A stretch of DNA of 64,000 nucleotides from assembly GCF_963663645.1 (NCBI RefSeq), contig NZ_OY760503.1, positions 558,001 to 622,000 of the forward strand, given 5' to 3'. The notes under the pieces were generated by a model. That model was not told the origin of the DNA. It did not search any database and was given only the letters and a program-made list of their open reading frames with translations. This document shows, in pieces, positions 7,922 through 16,328 of the stretch; position 1 is the stretch's first letter; each line of letters begins with the position of its first letter. The position numbers and the translations under genes were made by a program. Source of the DNA: an uncultured Trichococcus sp. (GTDB lineage Bacteria > Bacillota > Bacilli > Lactobacillales > Aerococcaceae).

Positions 7922-9298
7922 TTATACACGCAAAGCTGCCACAACCGCCAATAAATCGGTGCCGAAACTGGACTTGATCAGCACTTGGTCAGCTTTTTGG
8001 AGCTCGGCCTTCAGTTTGTCGATCAAAGGCGTTTTCTCTCCAACATAATGATAAAGTGTCCCTTCCGGAAAGGAAGGCCTTAAGTTTTCATAAAGAGCGC
8101 CCATTTCCGTACCGTAAAGATAGACCTGATCAAACTCTGCAGGGGAAATTTCAGCCGCCAAGGCAGCGTGCATTTCCGCGGAACGTTCACCCAGTTCACG
8201 GATATCCCCGAGCACCGCAATTTTTTTGCCCTCGCGCGGGAGGTTCGCGAATGAGCGCAGTACGGCCGTCATCGAAGTCGGGCTGGCATTGTAGGCATCG
8301 TTCAGCAGCTGCGAGCCATTTACCCCTTCAAGCCACTGCGTGCGGTTGGCGGTCAGCTGGAAGGTCGCCAATGCTTCCTTCGCTTCAGCGATCGTCATGC
8401 CCAGCACCTGTGCAGCCGCTAAAGCAGCCAAGGCATTCCGGACATTGTACACGCCCAATACCGGGATCTCCAGATCGATGCTCGGATCCAGATTCACATG
8501 GAAAGTTGTTCTGGTTTTGCCAGGAACGATGTCAGAGGCATAGACCGCGTCTTTTTCATCCGTACCGAAAGTCAGCTGACGGAAGTTGCTTCCTTGAGGC
8601 AGCTCTTCCGTAATCAATGGCTCATCGCCAGGATAGATGAACGTCCCTTCCAGCTTCAGCCCCTCCAAAATTTCCAACTTGGCTTTGGCGATGCCTCGGC
8701 GACTCCCGAGGAATTCCAGATGGCTGTCCCCGATCAAGGTGATGATGGCGACATCCGGTTTTGCCAATCGGCTCAACAAGCTGATTTCGCCGAAATTGCT
8801 CATGCCCATTTCAAGCACCAGCACTTCCGTGTCTTCCGGCATCTCCAGAATGGTCATCGGCATGCCGATTTCATTATTGTAATTGCCTTCCGTTTTATGG
8901 ACACGGAAACGCGCGGACAGGACGGCAGCCGTCATGTCTTTGGTGGTCGTTTTCCCGTTGCTTCCGGTGATCGCGACCACTTTTGGTTGGATCATATTCA
9001 GATAGGCTTCCGCCAGTTTTTGCAAAGCTTCCAGCGTGTCATCCACCAGAATGACGGCAATCTCTTCAGGTGCTTCTCCCGCGGCACGGCTCCATAAAGT
9101 TGCTGCCGCTCCGTTTTTGATTGCCGATTGGACATAATCATGGCCATCCGTTTCCCCCTGCAAGGGCACAAACAAGCTGTCGGGCGTTGCTTTACGGGAG
9201 TCGAAGACAACGGAATTTATTTCAGCGAAGCGGTTGGCCGATGTGTAGTCGATCGCTCCAACAGCTTTCACAACATCGATGATGCGTAATGGTTTCAT
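7922..9298 (-). CDS. murF: UDP-MurNAc-tripeptide--D-alanyl-D-alanine ligase MurF
   Basis: 458 residues. It adds D-Ala-D-Ala to UDP-MurNAc-tripeptide in the cytosol, the last cytoplasmic step of the peptidoglycan precursor. The N-terminal UDP-binding domain has DSRKATPDSLFVPLQGETDGHDY, the ATP-grasp loop is GSNGKTTTKD near residue 115, and the central NNEIGMP motif and C-terminal LNDAYNASPTSM are family hallmarks. It lies downstream of ddl, which makes its D-Ala-D-Ala substrate, separated by a terminator-like hairpin. Confidence 0.96.
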   Translation of the reverse strand: MKPLRIIDVVKAVGAIDYTSANRFAEINSVVFDSRKATPDSLFVPLQGETDGHDYVQSAIKNGAAATLWSRAAGEAPEEIAVILVDDTLEALQKLAEAYLNMIQPKVVAITGSNGKTTTKDMTAAVLSARFRVHKTEGNYNNEIGMPMTILEMPEDTEVLVLEMGMSNFGEISLLSRLAKPDVAIITLIGDSHLEFLGSRRGIAKAKLEILEGLKLEGTFIYPGDEPLITEELPQGSNFRQLTFGTDEKDAVYASDIVPGKTRTTFHVNLDPSIDLEIPVLGVYNVRNALAALAAAQVLGMTIAEAKEALATFQLTANRTQWLEGVNGSQLLNDAYNASPTSMTAVLRSFANLPREGKKIAVLGDIRELGERSAEMHAALAAEISPAEFDQVYLYGTEMGALYENLRPSFPEGTLYHYVGEKTPLIDKLKAELQKADQVLIKSSFGTDLLAVVAALRV

Positions 9299-9346
9299 AT
9301 TCGGTTCCTCATTTCCGGTTTTTTCGGCAGTTCTTTCGGCTGCTCT

Positions 9347-9430
9347 AAAAAAAGGCCGTCCTTTCCCGGGTTCGCAGCAAGCATTCCATGCTTTCGGTGC
9401 TGCTGGCGATCAGGAAAATCACGGCCTTTC
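9347..9430 (-). terminator. Long hairpin between ddl and murF
   Basis: AAAGGCCGT at 9351-9359 pairs with ACGGCCTTT at 9421-9429, with an inner structured loop of about 60 bases. On the minus strand it ends in seven T residues, so it can terminate or attenuate transcription between ddl and murF. Confidence 0.65.
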
Positions 9431-9435
9431 ATTCA

Positions 9436-10521
9436 TCATTCTACAAATTGATAAGATATTTTTTCTTCATGGCGTTTCAGGGCTAACTGGATCAACTCTT
9501 CCACCAAGTCGCTGTATTTCAATCCAGTTTCTTCCCAAAGCAACGGATACATGCTGCGGGTAGTGAAGCCAGGCAAAGTGTTGACTTCGTTGATGTAGAT
9601 TTCATTGTTTTTGGTCACAAAGAAATCGCATCGGCTCAACCCGCTGCCGTCAAGCGCTCGGAAAGCGATTGTTGCATAATCCTGCAGCTTGGCGGTGATT
9701 TCTTCCGGTAATTCAGCCGGAATCTGCAGCAACACTTCTTCGTTGCCGTATTTTTCTTCATAGTCATAGAAATCTTTGGTTTTAACGATTTCACCGGGTA
9801 CGGAGGTATGGACATCGTCATTTCCCAATACCGCGATTTCGATTTCACGGGCTTCGATGCCTTGTTCAACGACTACGCGACGGTCATAACGGAAAGCCGT
9901 CTCAATCGCAGCGGTCAATTCTTCGAGATTCGTAGCTTTGGAAATGCCGACGCTTGAGCCCATATTAGCTGGCTTTACATACATCGGGTAAATCAGACTG
10001 CCTTCGCATTGGATGAAGATCTTCTCGCGGTCATTTTTCCAGTCATTACGGGTGACTGCAACATAAGGCACTTGCGGCAACCCTGCCTGTTGGAAAAGAT
10101 GCTTGCTGACGATTTTGTCCATCCCGCTGGCGCTGGCAAGGACACCGCAGCCGACATACGGCATATTCAGGACTTCAAACAGCCCTTGCACCGTACCGTC
10201 TTCGCCGTTTGGTCCATGCAATACCGGGAAAATGACAGCATCTTCAGATTGGATGTCTGCAGGTGAAATAAGTTCGCCGTAGGATTTCCCATCCTGTGAA
10301 TCGGCAAAGCGCTTCTCGGAACCCGGCTCCAAGTAAAGGTTCTCAGAGAATGCCACTGGTTCGGATAGGGATTGCCCTTGAATCCATGCGCCTGCCTTAG
10401 TGATATAGACGGGCACAACTTCATAATAGTTGAAATAGATCGCTTTTATGATCGAATGTGCTGTCAGGATCGAGATATCGTGCTCAGCGCTCTTTCCGCC
10501 ATAAATCAAATAAATTTTCAT
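9436..10521 (-). CDS. ddl: D-alanine--D-alanine ligase
   Basis: 361 residues from ATG 10521 (MKIYLIYGGKSAEHDIS), which has GGAGG nine bases upstream; a 16-codon in-frame extension lacks a ribosome site. An ATP-grasp enzyme that joins two D-alanines in the cytosol. Visible motifs are GGKSAEHDIS at the N terminus, LHGPNGEDGTVQGL, YVKPANMGSSVGISKA (ATP-binding), and the metal-binding end FINEVN-type motif YINEVNTLPGFTTRSMYP. The length is normal for the family. Its product feeds murF immediately downstream. Confidence 0.97.
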   Translation of the reverse strand: MKIYLIYGGKSAEHDISILTAHSIIKAIYFNYYEVVPVYITKAGAWIQGQSLSEPVAFSENLYLEPGSEKRFADSQDGKSYGELISPADIQSEDAVIFPVLHGPNGEDGTVQGLFEVLNMPYVGCGVLASASGMDKIVSKHLFQQAGLPQVPYVAVTRNDWKNDREKIFIQCEGSLIYPMYVKPANMGSSVGISKATNLEELTAAIETAFRYDRRVVVEQGIEAREIEIAVLGNDDVHTSVPGEIVKTKDFYDYEEKYGNEEVLLQIPAELPEEITAKLQDYATIAFRALDGSGLSRCDFFVTKNNEIYINEVNTLPGFTTRSMYPLLWEETGLKYSDLVEELIQLALKRHEEKISYQFVE

Positions 10522-10670
10522 CGAGAAATCCTCCGAATTTTTTGATAACTGCTTTAACTCAAGAAACATTGTACCACATTTATTTTTTAGCTAAAATGAT
10601 TTTTGTGAAAAGTGGCTTTGCCTCCCTTTTGCCGGGGACAAACCATCTGATTTCGGCTCAACGGGCACAG

Positions 10671-10696
10671 AAAAAGCCTAAGTTCCGGCTTAGGCT
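10671..10696 (-). terminator. Terminator of the 10698-11447 gene
   Basis: AGCCTAAG (10675-10682) and CTTAGGCT (10689-10696) enclose a 6-base loop; the minus-strand transcript then reads TTTTTC. Confidence 0.9.
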
Positions 10697-10697
10697 C

Positions 10698-11447
10698 TCA
10701 TTCGAAGTCTATGTCTATTTTCCACTCATTGCGTTCCATGTCATAACAGATGGTGCCCACCGAATCCTTTTCGTTGAAACGGCCGCCGATGCTGGCGTAA
10801 CGGTCTTCCGCGATGAACAATGGGATGCAGCATCTATTTTCTTCGATGCTCATCTGCCTGAAGGAGATCACGGCTCCTTCTTTGAAGATCGGAATGAATT
10901 CCTTCACGCGTTCGATCGGGAATGGCGCGATTTCTTTGTCTTTCTGATAAAAGCGTTTCTTCTCATTCACTTTTTCCTTCAACTTGACGGTGATGGCTTC
11001 GGCGAACAGCTCATGGAATTGCTCCAGGTAGCGATAATACATTTTTATGAAGCCATTCGGCAACGTGAGGTAGATGTAGTTGTTCTGTAGTTTATAATAG
11101 AACGGTGAATGCAAGTGCGTATGCGCATGCGCGATGTACAGGATCTCGGATATTTCGATCGGGGTGAGGAGATGCAACATGTCCACATTCACAAAATCAA
11201 TCCATTTTCCCATGGCGATTTGATTGTCCGTCCCTTTTTGGAAGAACGCTTTTACGTTTTCTTGGCCTTTGATCACCTGAAAACCAGTATGATTATCATA
11301 TGTTCCGATGCTTTTTCTTCCATCCACCAACAATAAGTTTTCCGGAAGCTTCCGGGCTAATTTGGTGTAATCCTTCACCGCTATCCCTTTGCTCAAAACA
11401 TAATTGCTGACTGTTTCATAGTGAACATATAACATATCTTCGCTCAT
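10698..11447 (-). CDS. Conserved-looking protein of unknown function
   Basis: 249 residues from ATG 11447 (MSEDMLYVHYETVSNYVL), chosen because GGGGGG lies eight bases upstream; an in-frame ATG 39 bases earlier has no ribosome site. I do not recognise the family. The protein is soluble, with a histidine-rich run HAHTHLHSPFYYKLQNN near residue 127, a basic coiled-looking stretch KLKEKVNEKKRFYQKDKE near 175, and an acidic end. It has its own terminator and lies between ddl and htpX, so it is probably transcribed alone. The coding pattern matches its neighbours and there is no sign of transfer. Confidence 0.7.
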   Translation of the reverse strand: MSEDMLYVHYETVSNYVLSKGIAVKDYTKLARKLPENLLLVDGRKSIGTYDNHTGFQVIKGQENVKAFFQKGTDNQIAMGKWIDFVNVDMLHLLTPIEISEILYIAHAHTHLHSPFYYKLQNNYIYLTLPNGFIKMYYRYLEQFHELFAEAITVKLKEKVNEKKRFYQKDKEIAPFPIERVKEFIPIFKEGAVISFRQMSIEENRCCIPLFIAEDRYASIGGRFNEKDSVGTICYDMERNEWKIDIDFE

Positions 11448-11660
11448 GAATGATCCCCCCCTTTCCAAAATATCCCTTATTATCATTCTACTACTTGCAA
11501 AACCGATTAAGGTATCAGTACCATGTTAATATTATTACAAATCCGTATCTTTTACAAAGATAATTTGCCTTTTTCTCCTATTTTTTTTCATAGCAACAAA
11601 CTGAAAGGGTTTTCACATCAAAAACCGAACTTTATTTGTGCAATTTGAATAAAATGTCCG

Positions 11661-11686
11661 AAAAAAGAAGCTATTCACATAGCTTC
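11661..11686 (-). terminator. Terminator overlapping the end of htpX
   Basis: AGAAGCTAT and ATAGCTTCT form a 9-bp stem with a 4-base loop, followed on the minus strand by six T. The htpX stop codon lies inside the hairpin. Confidence 0.8.
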
Positions 11687-12583
11687 TAATCGTTTGATTC
11701 GGTTTGCCGTTGAGGGGTGTGTCGAAAACAGGCCATCGCTTTCCGCTTCGCCATTCTTCATCCGTTTGAAAGGATTCACAATATAAAGCGAGGCGCTGGC
11801 AGTGTTCGCCGCCTCCATCGGTTCGCTTGTCGCGATTTTGATTAAAGCAGATTTCAGCCCTTCCGGATTGCGCGTGAACTCAACTGCACTCGCATCCGCC
11901 AAATACTCACGGTTGCGAGACAGCGCCAGACGGATAATTGTGGCCACAAAAGGCGACAGAACCAGAATCAGCAAGGAAAGGATCAGCAATATAATGCCCG
12001 CTCCACCGCTGTTATTGCTTTTGCGTCGCCGGCCGCCGCCACCCCAGAACATCATACGGGTGCTGAATTGGGCCAAAAATGCGATCAATCCCGCAATCGC
12101 CAAAGCGACAGTGGCTAAGCGGATGTCATAGTTGCGGATATGCGCAAACTCATGCGCCAACACCCCAGTCAATTCCTCCCGGTTCAATTTCTTCAATAAG
12201 CCTGTCGTCACGGCGACGGATGCCTTTTCCGGTGAATTTCCGGCCGCAAATGCGTTCGGGCTTTCATCCTCGATGATGAAGATCCTTGGGAAAGGCAACC
12301 GCGTGACGATCGTCATTTCCTCGACGATATTCCAGAGCATCGGGAATTGCGCCTTATCGGTTATTTCCTTGGCGTTGTTCAGGCTCATGACCACTTGGGT
12401 GGATTGCGCCACCATGATGGCGACGTAGGCCACTCCGATGATCAAAGCCAACACAAGCCCGGACAAGGCATTATCCCAATTCAGATAGCCGATGGCCGCC
12501 CCCAATGCCGCAAACAGGAGAAAGAATAAGAATACAATCAATACGGTGCGCCGTTTATTCTGCTCAATTTGTTGATGGAGCAA
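11675..12583 (-). CDS. htpX: Membrane zinc metalloprotease HtpX
   Basis: 302 residues. HtpX degrades damaged membrane proteins. It has two N-terminal membrane segments (about 14-33 and 38-60), the zinc motif HEFAH with H144, E145 and H148, two more membrane segments (about 155-175 and 190-215), and the third-ligand region REYLADASAVE. A GGGGRRRK loop follows the third membrane segment. The start is TTG (MLHQQIEQNKRRT), supported by GGTGAG five bases upstream and by the usual start of streptococcal HtpX. It is the second gene of lemA-htpX, a common pair. Confidence 0.95.
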   Translation of the reverse strand: MLHQQIEQNKRRTVLIVFLFFLLFAALGAAIGYLNWDNALSGLVLALIIGVAYVAIMVAQSTQVVMSLNNAKEITDKAQFPMLWNIVEEMTIVTRLPFPRIFIIEDESPNAFAAGNSPEKASVAVTTGLLKKLNREELTGVLAHEFAHIRNYDIRLATVALAIAGLIAFLAQFSTRMMFWGGGGRRRKSNNSGGAGIILLILSLLILVLSPFVATIIRLALSRNREYLADASAVEFTRNPEGLKSALIKIATSEPMEAANTASASLYIVNPFKRMKNGEAESDGLFSTHPSTANRIKRLEAM

Positions 12584-12619
12584 AGGTACTCACCAACTTT
12601 CCATCTAAATCATATTTAC

Positions 12620-13177
12620 TCAGAACGATACTTTCGGTACATTCTTTTCTTCTTCCGGAGTTGCCAGAACGACTTCCGGACGGAAACCATGGACACTTGC
12701 CACAATATTGCTCGGGAATGTGCCCAGTTTGATGTTGTATTGCGTAACGCTGGAATTGTACAGTTGACGCGCATAAGCGATCTTGTTTTCCGTTGCGGAC
12801 AGTTCTTCCTGCAACGCCAGGAAATTCTGGTTCGCCTTCAGATCCGGATACGCTTCCGCCAAAGCAAAAACGGTTCGCAATTGACTGGACAATTGATTGG
12901 ACAGCTCCATTTTCTTGGCCGGATCTTCGGTTCCCATATCGGAAATCATATTGCGCAGATTGATGACTTTCGTCAAAGTTTCCTGCTCATGCTTCGCATA
13001 GCCTTTGACTGTCTCAACGATGTTCGGGATCAGATCGTTCCTGCGTTTCAATTGGACATCGATCTGGCTCCAAGCCTCCGTTACCCACAATTTATTTTTC
13101 ACAAGACTGTTATACAACGAGATCCATGCTGCCCCGATGATCGCTGCCACTACAATGATTCCTATTAACCAATCCAT
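12620..13177 (-). CDS. lemA: LemA family protein
   Basis: 185 residues from ATG 13177 (MDWLIGIIVV). An in-frame GTG nine bases upstream is only two bases from the GGAG site, so the ATG is preferred. One N-terminal membrane segment (about 3-22) is followed by helical LemA sequence with YNSLVKNKLWVTEAWSQIDVQLKRRNDLIPNIVETVKGY and a QYNIKLGTFPSNIVA end. LemA proteins are membrane-anchored helical proteins of uncertain function, often paired with htpX as here, which suggests a role in envelope quality control. Confidence 0.93.
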   Translation of the reverse strand: MDWLIGIIVVAAIIGAAWISLYNSLVKNKLWVTEAWSQIDVQLKRRNDLIPNIVETVKGYAKHEQETLTKVINLRNMISDMGTEDPAKKMELSNQLSSQLRTVFALAEAYPDLKANQNFLALQEELSATENKIAYARQLYNSSVTQYNIKLGTFPSNIVASVHGFRPEVVLATPEEEKNVPKVSF

Positions 13178-13359
13178 TTTGCTCACAGCTCCTTTTCTCT
13201 CTTGCCGACTTAACGGCTGACCTAGACAATTTTCCGTCTACACCTTTCATTATATAAGAGTATTTTCGTTTTGTAAAAAAATAGACTAACCATCTCTTCG
13301 CCGAAAAGCGCTGGCTTGTGTGATATCATATAGGAAAGAAAATCAGATGAGGTGTCCCT

Positions 13360-14139
13360 ATGTATTTCATCCCGCAACACACTTTTAAAAATCTGCCCAT
13401 CCTCTTCAAACCCGTTCCGTTATACAAAGATATCACCGCAGCCGATCTACCTCGGGCCTATCTTGACCTGCTGGCGGAACAGAACGGCGGCTATCTGTTG
13501 TGCTCCCGCATCCCAACCAAAGAGCCGACTTCGGACGGCATTGATTATGCAGCGGTCCACGAGATTTTGGGACTTCACGACGATCCCCAGAACAGCCTGT
13601 ACGCCCAGCAAGAAATTGCCCGTTCAGCGGGGCTGCCGGATTATTTCGTGCTTTTCAGCATCAACGGCAGCCAGCTCCTTGCCTTCGACTATTCAAAACT
13701 GTCCCCGTCCGGAGAGCCCAGCATCCGGCACATCGATATCGAAACGGACAATTGGCAGATTGTCGCTGCCGATTTCGCTCAATTCTTGCGCCTCTTGGTT
13801 CCCGCGCCCCTTGCGGTTCCTGAAGAGATCCGGCTCACGCACACGGAAGGTGCGCACGCCTTTTTGTTGGCCGACGCCGAGGAAATGCCGGAGCTGTTTG
13901 TGCACTTCGAGGATGACCCGGACAAACAGTGGTATCTCCAATGGATCGCGCATTTTTCCGACCATCCTGATGCGGCGTGCCGAAGCATCGCCTGTGAAGC
14001 GCTGGAAACGCAGATACTCTACTTCCGGAACGAGCTGCCGGATACCGTCCACGCAGTGCTGGAGAACTTTCTTGCCGATCCTGACCCTGCAATCCAGGAA
14101 TTGGCCGGAACGCTGGAAAAAGAACTGGCGGATGAGTAA
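13360..14139 (+). CDS. SMI1/KNR4 (SUKH)-like protein
   Basis: 259 residues starting at an ATG with GAGGTG upstream. The N-terminal ~150 residues have the SUKH look: ADLPRAYLDLLAEQNGGYLL, a YFVLFSINGSQLLAFDYSKL strand pair, and a VAADFAQFLRLLV helix. The C-terminal ~75 residues (FSDHPDAACRSIACEALE) read like HEAT-type helices. SUKH proteins include immunity proteins of polymorphic toxins and general housekeeping members. No toxin gene is visible nearby, so immunity is not claimed. It is a lone plus-strand gene convergent with the next, sharing a terminator. Confidence 0.7.
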   Translation: MYFIPQHTFKNLPILFKPVPLYKDITAADLPRAYLDLLAEQNGGYLLCSRIPTKEPTSDGIDYAAVHEILGLHDDPQNSLYAQQEIARSAGLPDYFVLFSINGSQLLAFDYSKLSPSGEPSIRHIDIETDNWQIVAADFAQFLRLLVPAPLAVPEEIRLTHTEGAHAFLLADAEEMPELFVHFEDDPDKQWYLQWIAHFSDHPDAACRSIACEALETQILYFRNELPDTVHAVLENFLADPDPAIQELAGTLEKELADE

Positions 14140-14171
14140 ATACGCGAGTACGCGCGGACAGTTCGCAGTCA

Positions 14172-14347
14172 TTCCAGCCATCGGAAACATGATTGCAGCA
14201 GAATCAGCCTCCAGCTCCGGCGAGACATTCCTCGCCGGAGCTGGAGGCGCGAAAATATCATCACTTCCGATGAAGGATCGCTCGCCGGAGGAGGATCCGC
14301 GAAATCGGTCGGAACTCCGGCGAAGCCTCCGTTCACCGGAGGAGACA
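14172..14347. repeat. Periodic hairpin array C (50-bp period)
   Basis: Units start near 14215, 14265 and 14315, 50 bases apart. The first is a perfect 12-bp inverted repeat, AGCTCCGGCGAG, six-base loop, CTCGCCGGAGCT. The second (CTTCCGATGA to TCGCCGGAGG) and third (CTCCGGCGAA to TTCACCGGAG) are imperfect. A weak earlier unit is suggested near 14178. It lies between convergent genes ahead of their shared terminator. Confidence 0.8.
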
Positions 14348-14362
14348 GGAACCTTATAACTA

Positions 14363-14410
14363 CAGCAAAAAGCAGGGGATTGCCGCAACGCGGCAACCTC
14401 CTGCTTTTGC
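14363..14410. terminator. Bidirectional terminator
   Basis: AAAAAGCAGGGGATTGCCGC pairs with GCGGCAACCTCCTGCTTTT around a 3-base AAC loop, with A and T runs on the outside. It is shared by the SMI1-like gene and the convergent fusion gene. Confidence 0.85.
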
Positions 14411-14414
14411 ATTA

Positions 14415-15548
14415 TTACCCTTGTTCCTTCAGCCATTGCTGATACAGGTTCTTCGTCTTGTGGCCTCTTCCGAGTATATCCAGCATCTCGGTTTTTCGTT
14501 TTTCCTGCGTAGCGGGCTGTTTGGCGCTGTAGATGTAGCGGGCCCAATCCCGCTGATAGCCCGGTGTCAAGTCCGCATACAGTTTGGCGGTGTCCGGTTG
14601 TTCTGTTTCCAGGTACTGTTTCACATCCGGGATGAATTTCTCATAGTCGGCCACATTGCCGCTGCTCGCTTTGGTTGGCTTGCCCTTTCCTTTGACATCA
14701 TTTTTCATCCCGACGAGCGTGAATGTATCATCCAGCTTGACCATCCGCGCAAATTTCAGGGTGCTGTCGCCGACATAGCCGTTGCCGTCGTCCACTCCCA
14801 GACTCGGAAAGATCGCGTCGCGGTGCACGGCGGTGTCATAGGTCTTGTTCCCGATTTTCGGGTAGGCGATGTAAAGGTAGCCTTCCGGATTCAGTCGGTC
14901 GTGGTTGATCGTATCCCAGACGCGTTCATTCAGTTCCTCCAGCGTGAGGACGTAGGAAAAAATCAGGTCGTATTTTCCGGAATCCAAATCCGTATCATAG
15001 GCTTCGAGATCCGCAAAATCGTCAGCCATGGCACGTTCTTTTCCCAGAACGGCACGCTTTTGGAATTTTTCCAATCCCAGCCGCTTTGCGAGGGAATTCG
15101 AAGCCGGTAGCGGTTTTTCGGCGGCTACGCTCCCGTAAAGTCGGGTCGCATGGGCGATATCTTCCCGGATCATTTCCTTCAGCACAGCCGTGTCAATATC
15201 GGAAAGCTTGTTGACGTACACGCAGCCTTTTCCGGTTTTGTGTTTGCCGAGCTTCGCAAGCAACTCCTCCCGTTTGCCATCCGGCAGCATAAAATAAAAC
15301 GTCAGCGCGGTCTTGCGCGGCGAAAAAGCAGCCAGCGGGGCATCGCCTTCATGCCCAGTCGCGTAAACGTAATGGTATTTCCCGAAACCGATGATGCTCG
15401 GCCCCCACATTTTGGCTTCCTCTCCGGTCACTTCCGCAAACAACGTCAACAGCGCATAAGCGTCCTCTTTCTTTTGCGGTTGCTGGATTTCCTCGATAAA
15501 CTCTTGCACAGATACTTCCGTGGGCTTGGTCTTAGGTTCGTATGCCAT
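14415..15548 (-). CDS. Three-domain fusion: DUF1801-like, DUF3052-like, YdeI/OmdA-like
   Basis: 377 residues from ATG 15548 (MAYEPKTKPTEVSVQEFI), eight bases after GAGGAG. Residues ~10-140 resemble the DUF1801/YdhG fold (YALLTLFAEVTGEEAKMWGPSIIGFGKYHY). Residues ~175-285 resemble DUF3052 (DLIFSYVLTLEELNERVWDTINHDRLNPEGYLYIAYPK). The C-terminal ~60 residues match the OmdA/YdeI bacteriocin-protection motif (LTPGYQRDWARYIYSAKQPATQEKRKTEMLDIL). These are often separate small proteins or pairwise fusions. Function is unknown; the domain calls are from memory of family patterns. Cytosolic, no signal or membrane segment. Confidence 0.75.
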   Translation of the reverse strand: MAYEPKTKPTEVSVQEFIEEIQQPQKKEDAYALLTLFAEVTGEEAKMWGPSIIGFGKYHYVYATGHEGDAPLAAFSPRKTALTFYFMLPDGKREELLAKLGKHKTGKGCVYVNKLSDIDTAVLKEMIREDIAHATRLYGSVAAEKPLPASNSLAKRLGLEKFQKRAVLGKERAMADDFADLEAYDTDLDSGKYDLIFSYVLTLEELNERVWDTINHDRLNPEGYLYIAYPKIGNKTYDTAVHRDAIFPSLGVDDGNGYVGDSTLKFARMVKLDDTFTLVGMKNDVKGKGKPTKASSGNVADYEKFIPDVKQYLETEQPDTAKLYADLTPGYQRDWARYIYSAKQPATQEKRKTEMLDILGRGHKTKNLYQQWLKEQG

Positions 15549-15614
15549 CTTCGCTTCTCCTCTCATCCTTTGTTAAAGCTATCATAACAAACCCGTCGAC
15601 CACCCGCAAAATCC

Positions 15615-15806
15615 GAGCCCCGACGACAGCCGGTTCAGCGGAAACATACTGTTTGATCCAATTTTCATCGTTTCTCCGGTGAACGCAGGCTTCGCCGGAG
15701 TTCAGCCCACATTTTCAGCCTTCAGCTCCGATGAGGTGGTGCTCATCGGAGCTGGCTCCATCAAATTACCGATTTCCTCCGGGGTGCAGGCCCTCCCCGG
15801 AGTTGA
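15615..15806. repeat. Periodic hairpin array D (51-52-bp period)
   Basis: Left arms start at 15674 (CTCCGGTGAA), 15726 (CTCCGATGAG) and 15777 (CTCCGGGG). Right arms are TTCGCCGGAG, CTCATCGGAG and CTCCCCGGAG. The middle unit is a perfect 12-bp inverted repeat, AGCTCCGATGAG to CTCATCGGAGCT with a 6-base loop. It differs from the matching unit of array C at two stem pairs, each changed on both arms. It lies upstream of the fusion gene and downstream of rpmE2. Confidence 0.8.
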
Positions 15807-15831
15807 TGCACCCGCCCAGAAAAAACGATAC

Positions 15832-15868
15832 AAAAAAGAGCCCTCCCAAAAGCGGGAAAGCCCTCCTC
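15832..15868 (-). terminator. Terminator of rpmE2
   Basis: GAGGGCTTTCCC and GGGAGGGCTC pair imperfectly around GCTTTT on the minus strand and are followed by six T. Confidence 0.7.
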
Positions 15869-15875
15869 AAGAAGA

Positions 15876-16139
15876 TTACTCTTGTTCTTCTTTGTTTTTG
15901 AAACCATATTTTTTGTTGAAGCGGTCCACACGGCCATCGGCTTGCGTGAATTTTTGACGTCCAGTATAGAATGGGTGTGAATCTGAAGAAATTTCTACAC
16001 GGATCATTGGGTAAGTGTTGCCATCTTCCCATTCAACCTTTTCGCTTGAACCTTTTGTTGAACCTGATAAAAATTTGAATCCTGTAGTTGTATCCATGAA
16101 CACAACTGGTTGGTAATTTGGATGGATTTCTTGTTTCAT
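15876..16139 (-). CDS. rpmE2: 50S ribosomal protein L31 type B
   Basis: 87 residues, [29 protein letters not shown] to [13 protein letters not shown]. It is the type B paralogue: the zinc-binding cysteines of type A L31 are absent, and the length and [12 protein letters not shown] segment are typical. In many bacteria the cysteine-free form replaces the zinc form under zinc limitation and is controlled by Zur or AdcR. Here a palindrome overlaps the start of transcription (see the promoter entry). It has its own promoter and terminator. Confidence 0.97.
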   Translation of the reverse strand: MKQEIHPNYQPVVFMDTTTGFKFLSGSTKGSSEKVEWEDGNTYPMIRVEISSDSHPFYTGRQKFTQADGRVDRFNKKYGFKNKEEQE

Positions 16140-16224
16140 GTCTCTTTCGCTCCTTTTTGCCCTGGATTATTTACTAAGCCAGAGTTGTCATTTTGTAATA
16201 AAAGGCCTACCGCAGGATAATCCT

Positions 16225-16266
16225 TTTTAACGTTAAAATGATACCACGCAAACAGCTGGATTGCAA
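16225..16266 (-). promoter_or_regulatory. rpmE2 promoter with TTTTAACGTTAAAA operator candidate
   Basis: On the minus strand TTGCAA (16261-16266), 17 bases, TATCAT (16238-16243). The perfect 14-bp palindrome TTTTAACGTTAAAA (16225-16238) directly follows the -10 box and covers the expected start site. Its half sites TTAAC/GTTAA resemble those of the streptococcal zinc regulator AdcR, but the central two bases of that site are missing. Leader of about 95 bases to the rpmE2 start. Confidence 0.6.
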
Positions 16267-16328
16267 CGGCAAATTTAAATAATGCATTTTTCTCCTGCAG
16301 CCAGTGCCGAGAAAAACGCATCTTTTTA

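Noticed and set aside
13352-14359. 335-residue plus-strand ORF overlapping the SMI1-like gene
   Set aside because: It is out of frame with the recognisable SUKH-like protein, starts before its ribosome site and has an atypical Ser/Arg-rich composition.
13360-15548. Toxin-immunity or phage-defence island
   Set aside because: A SUKH-like protein and an OmdA-like domain can hint at this, but there is no toxin, nuclease, secretion or defence gene nearby and both genes have ordinary composition.
16136-16321. 61-residue ORF upstream of rpmE2
   Set aside because: No ribosome site, overlaps the rpmE2 promoter and operator, and looks like leader sequence.
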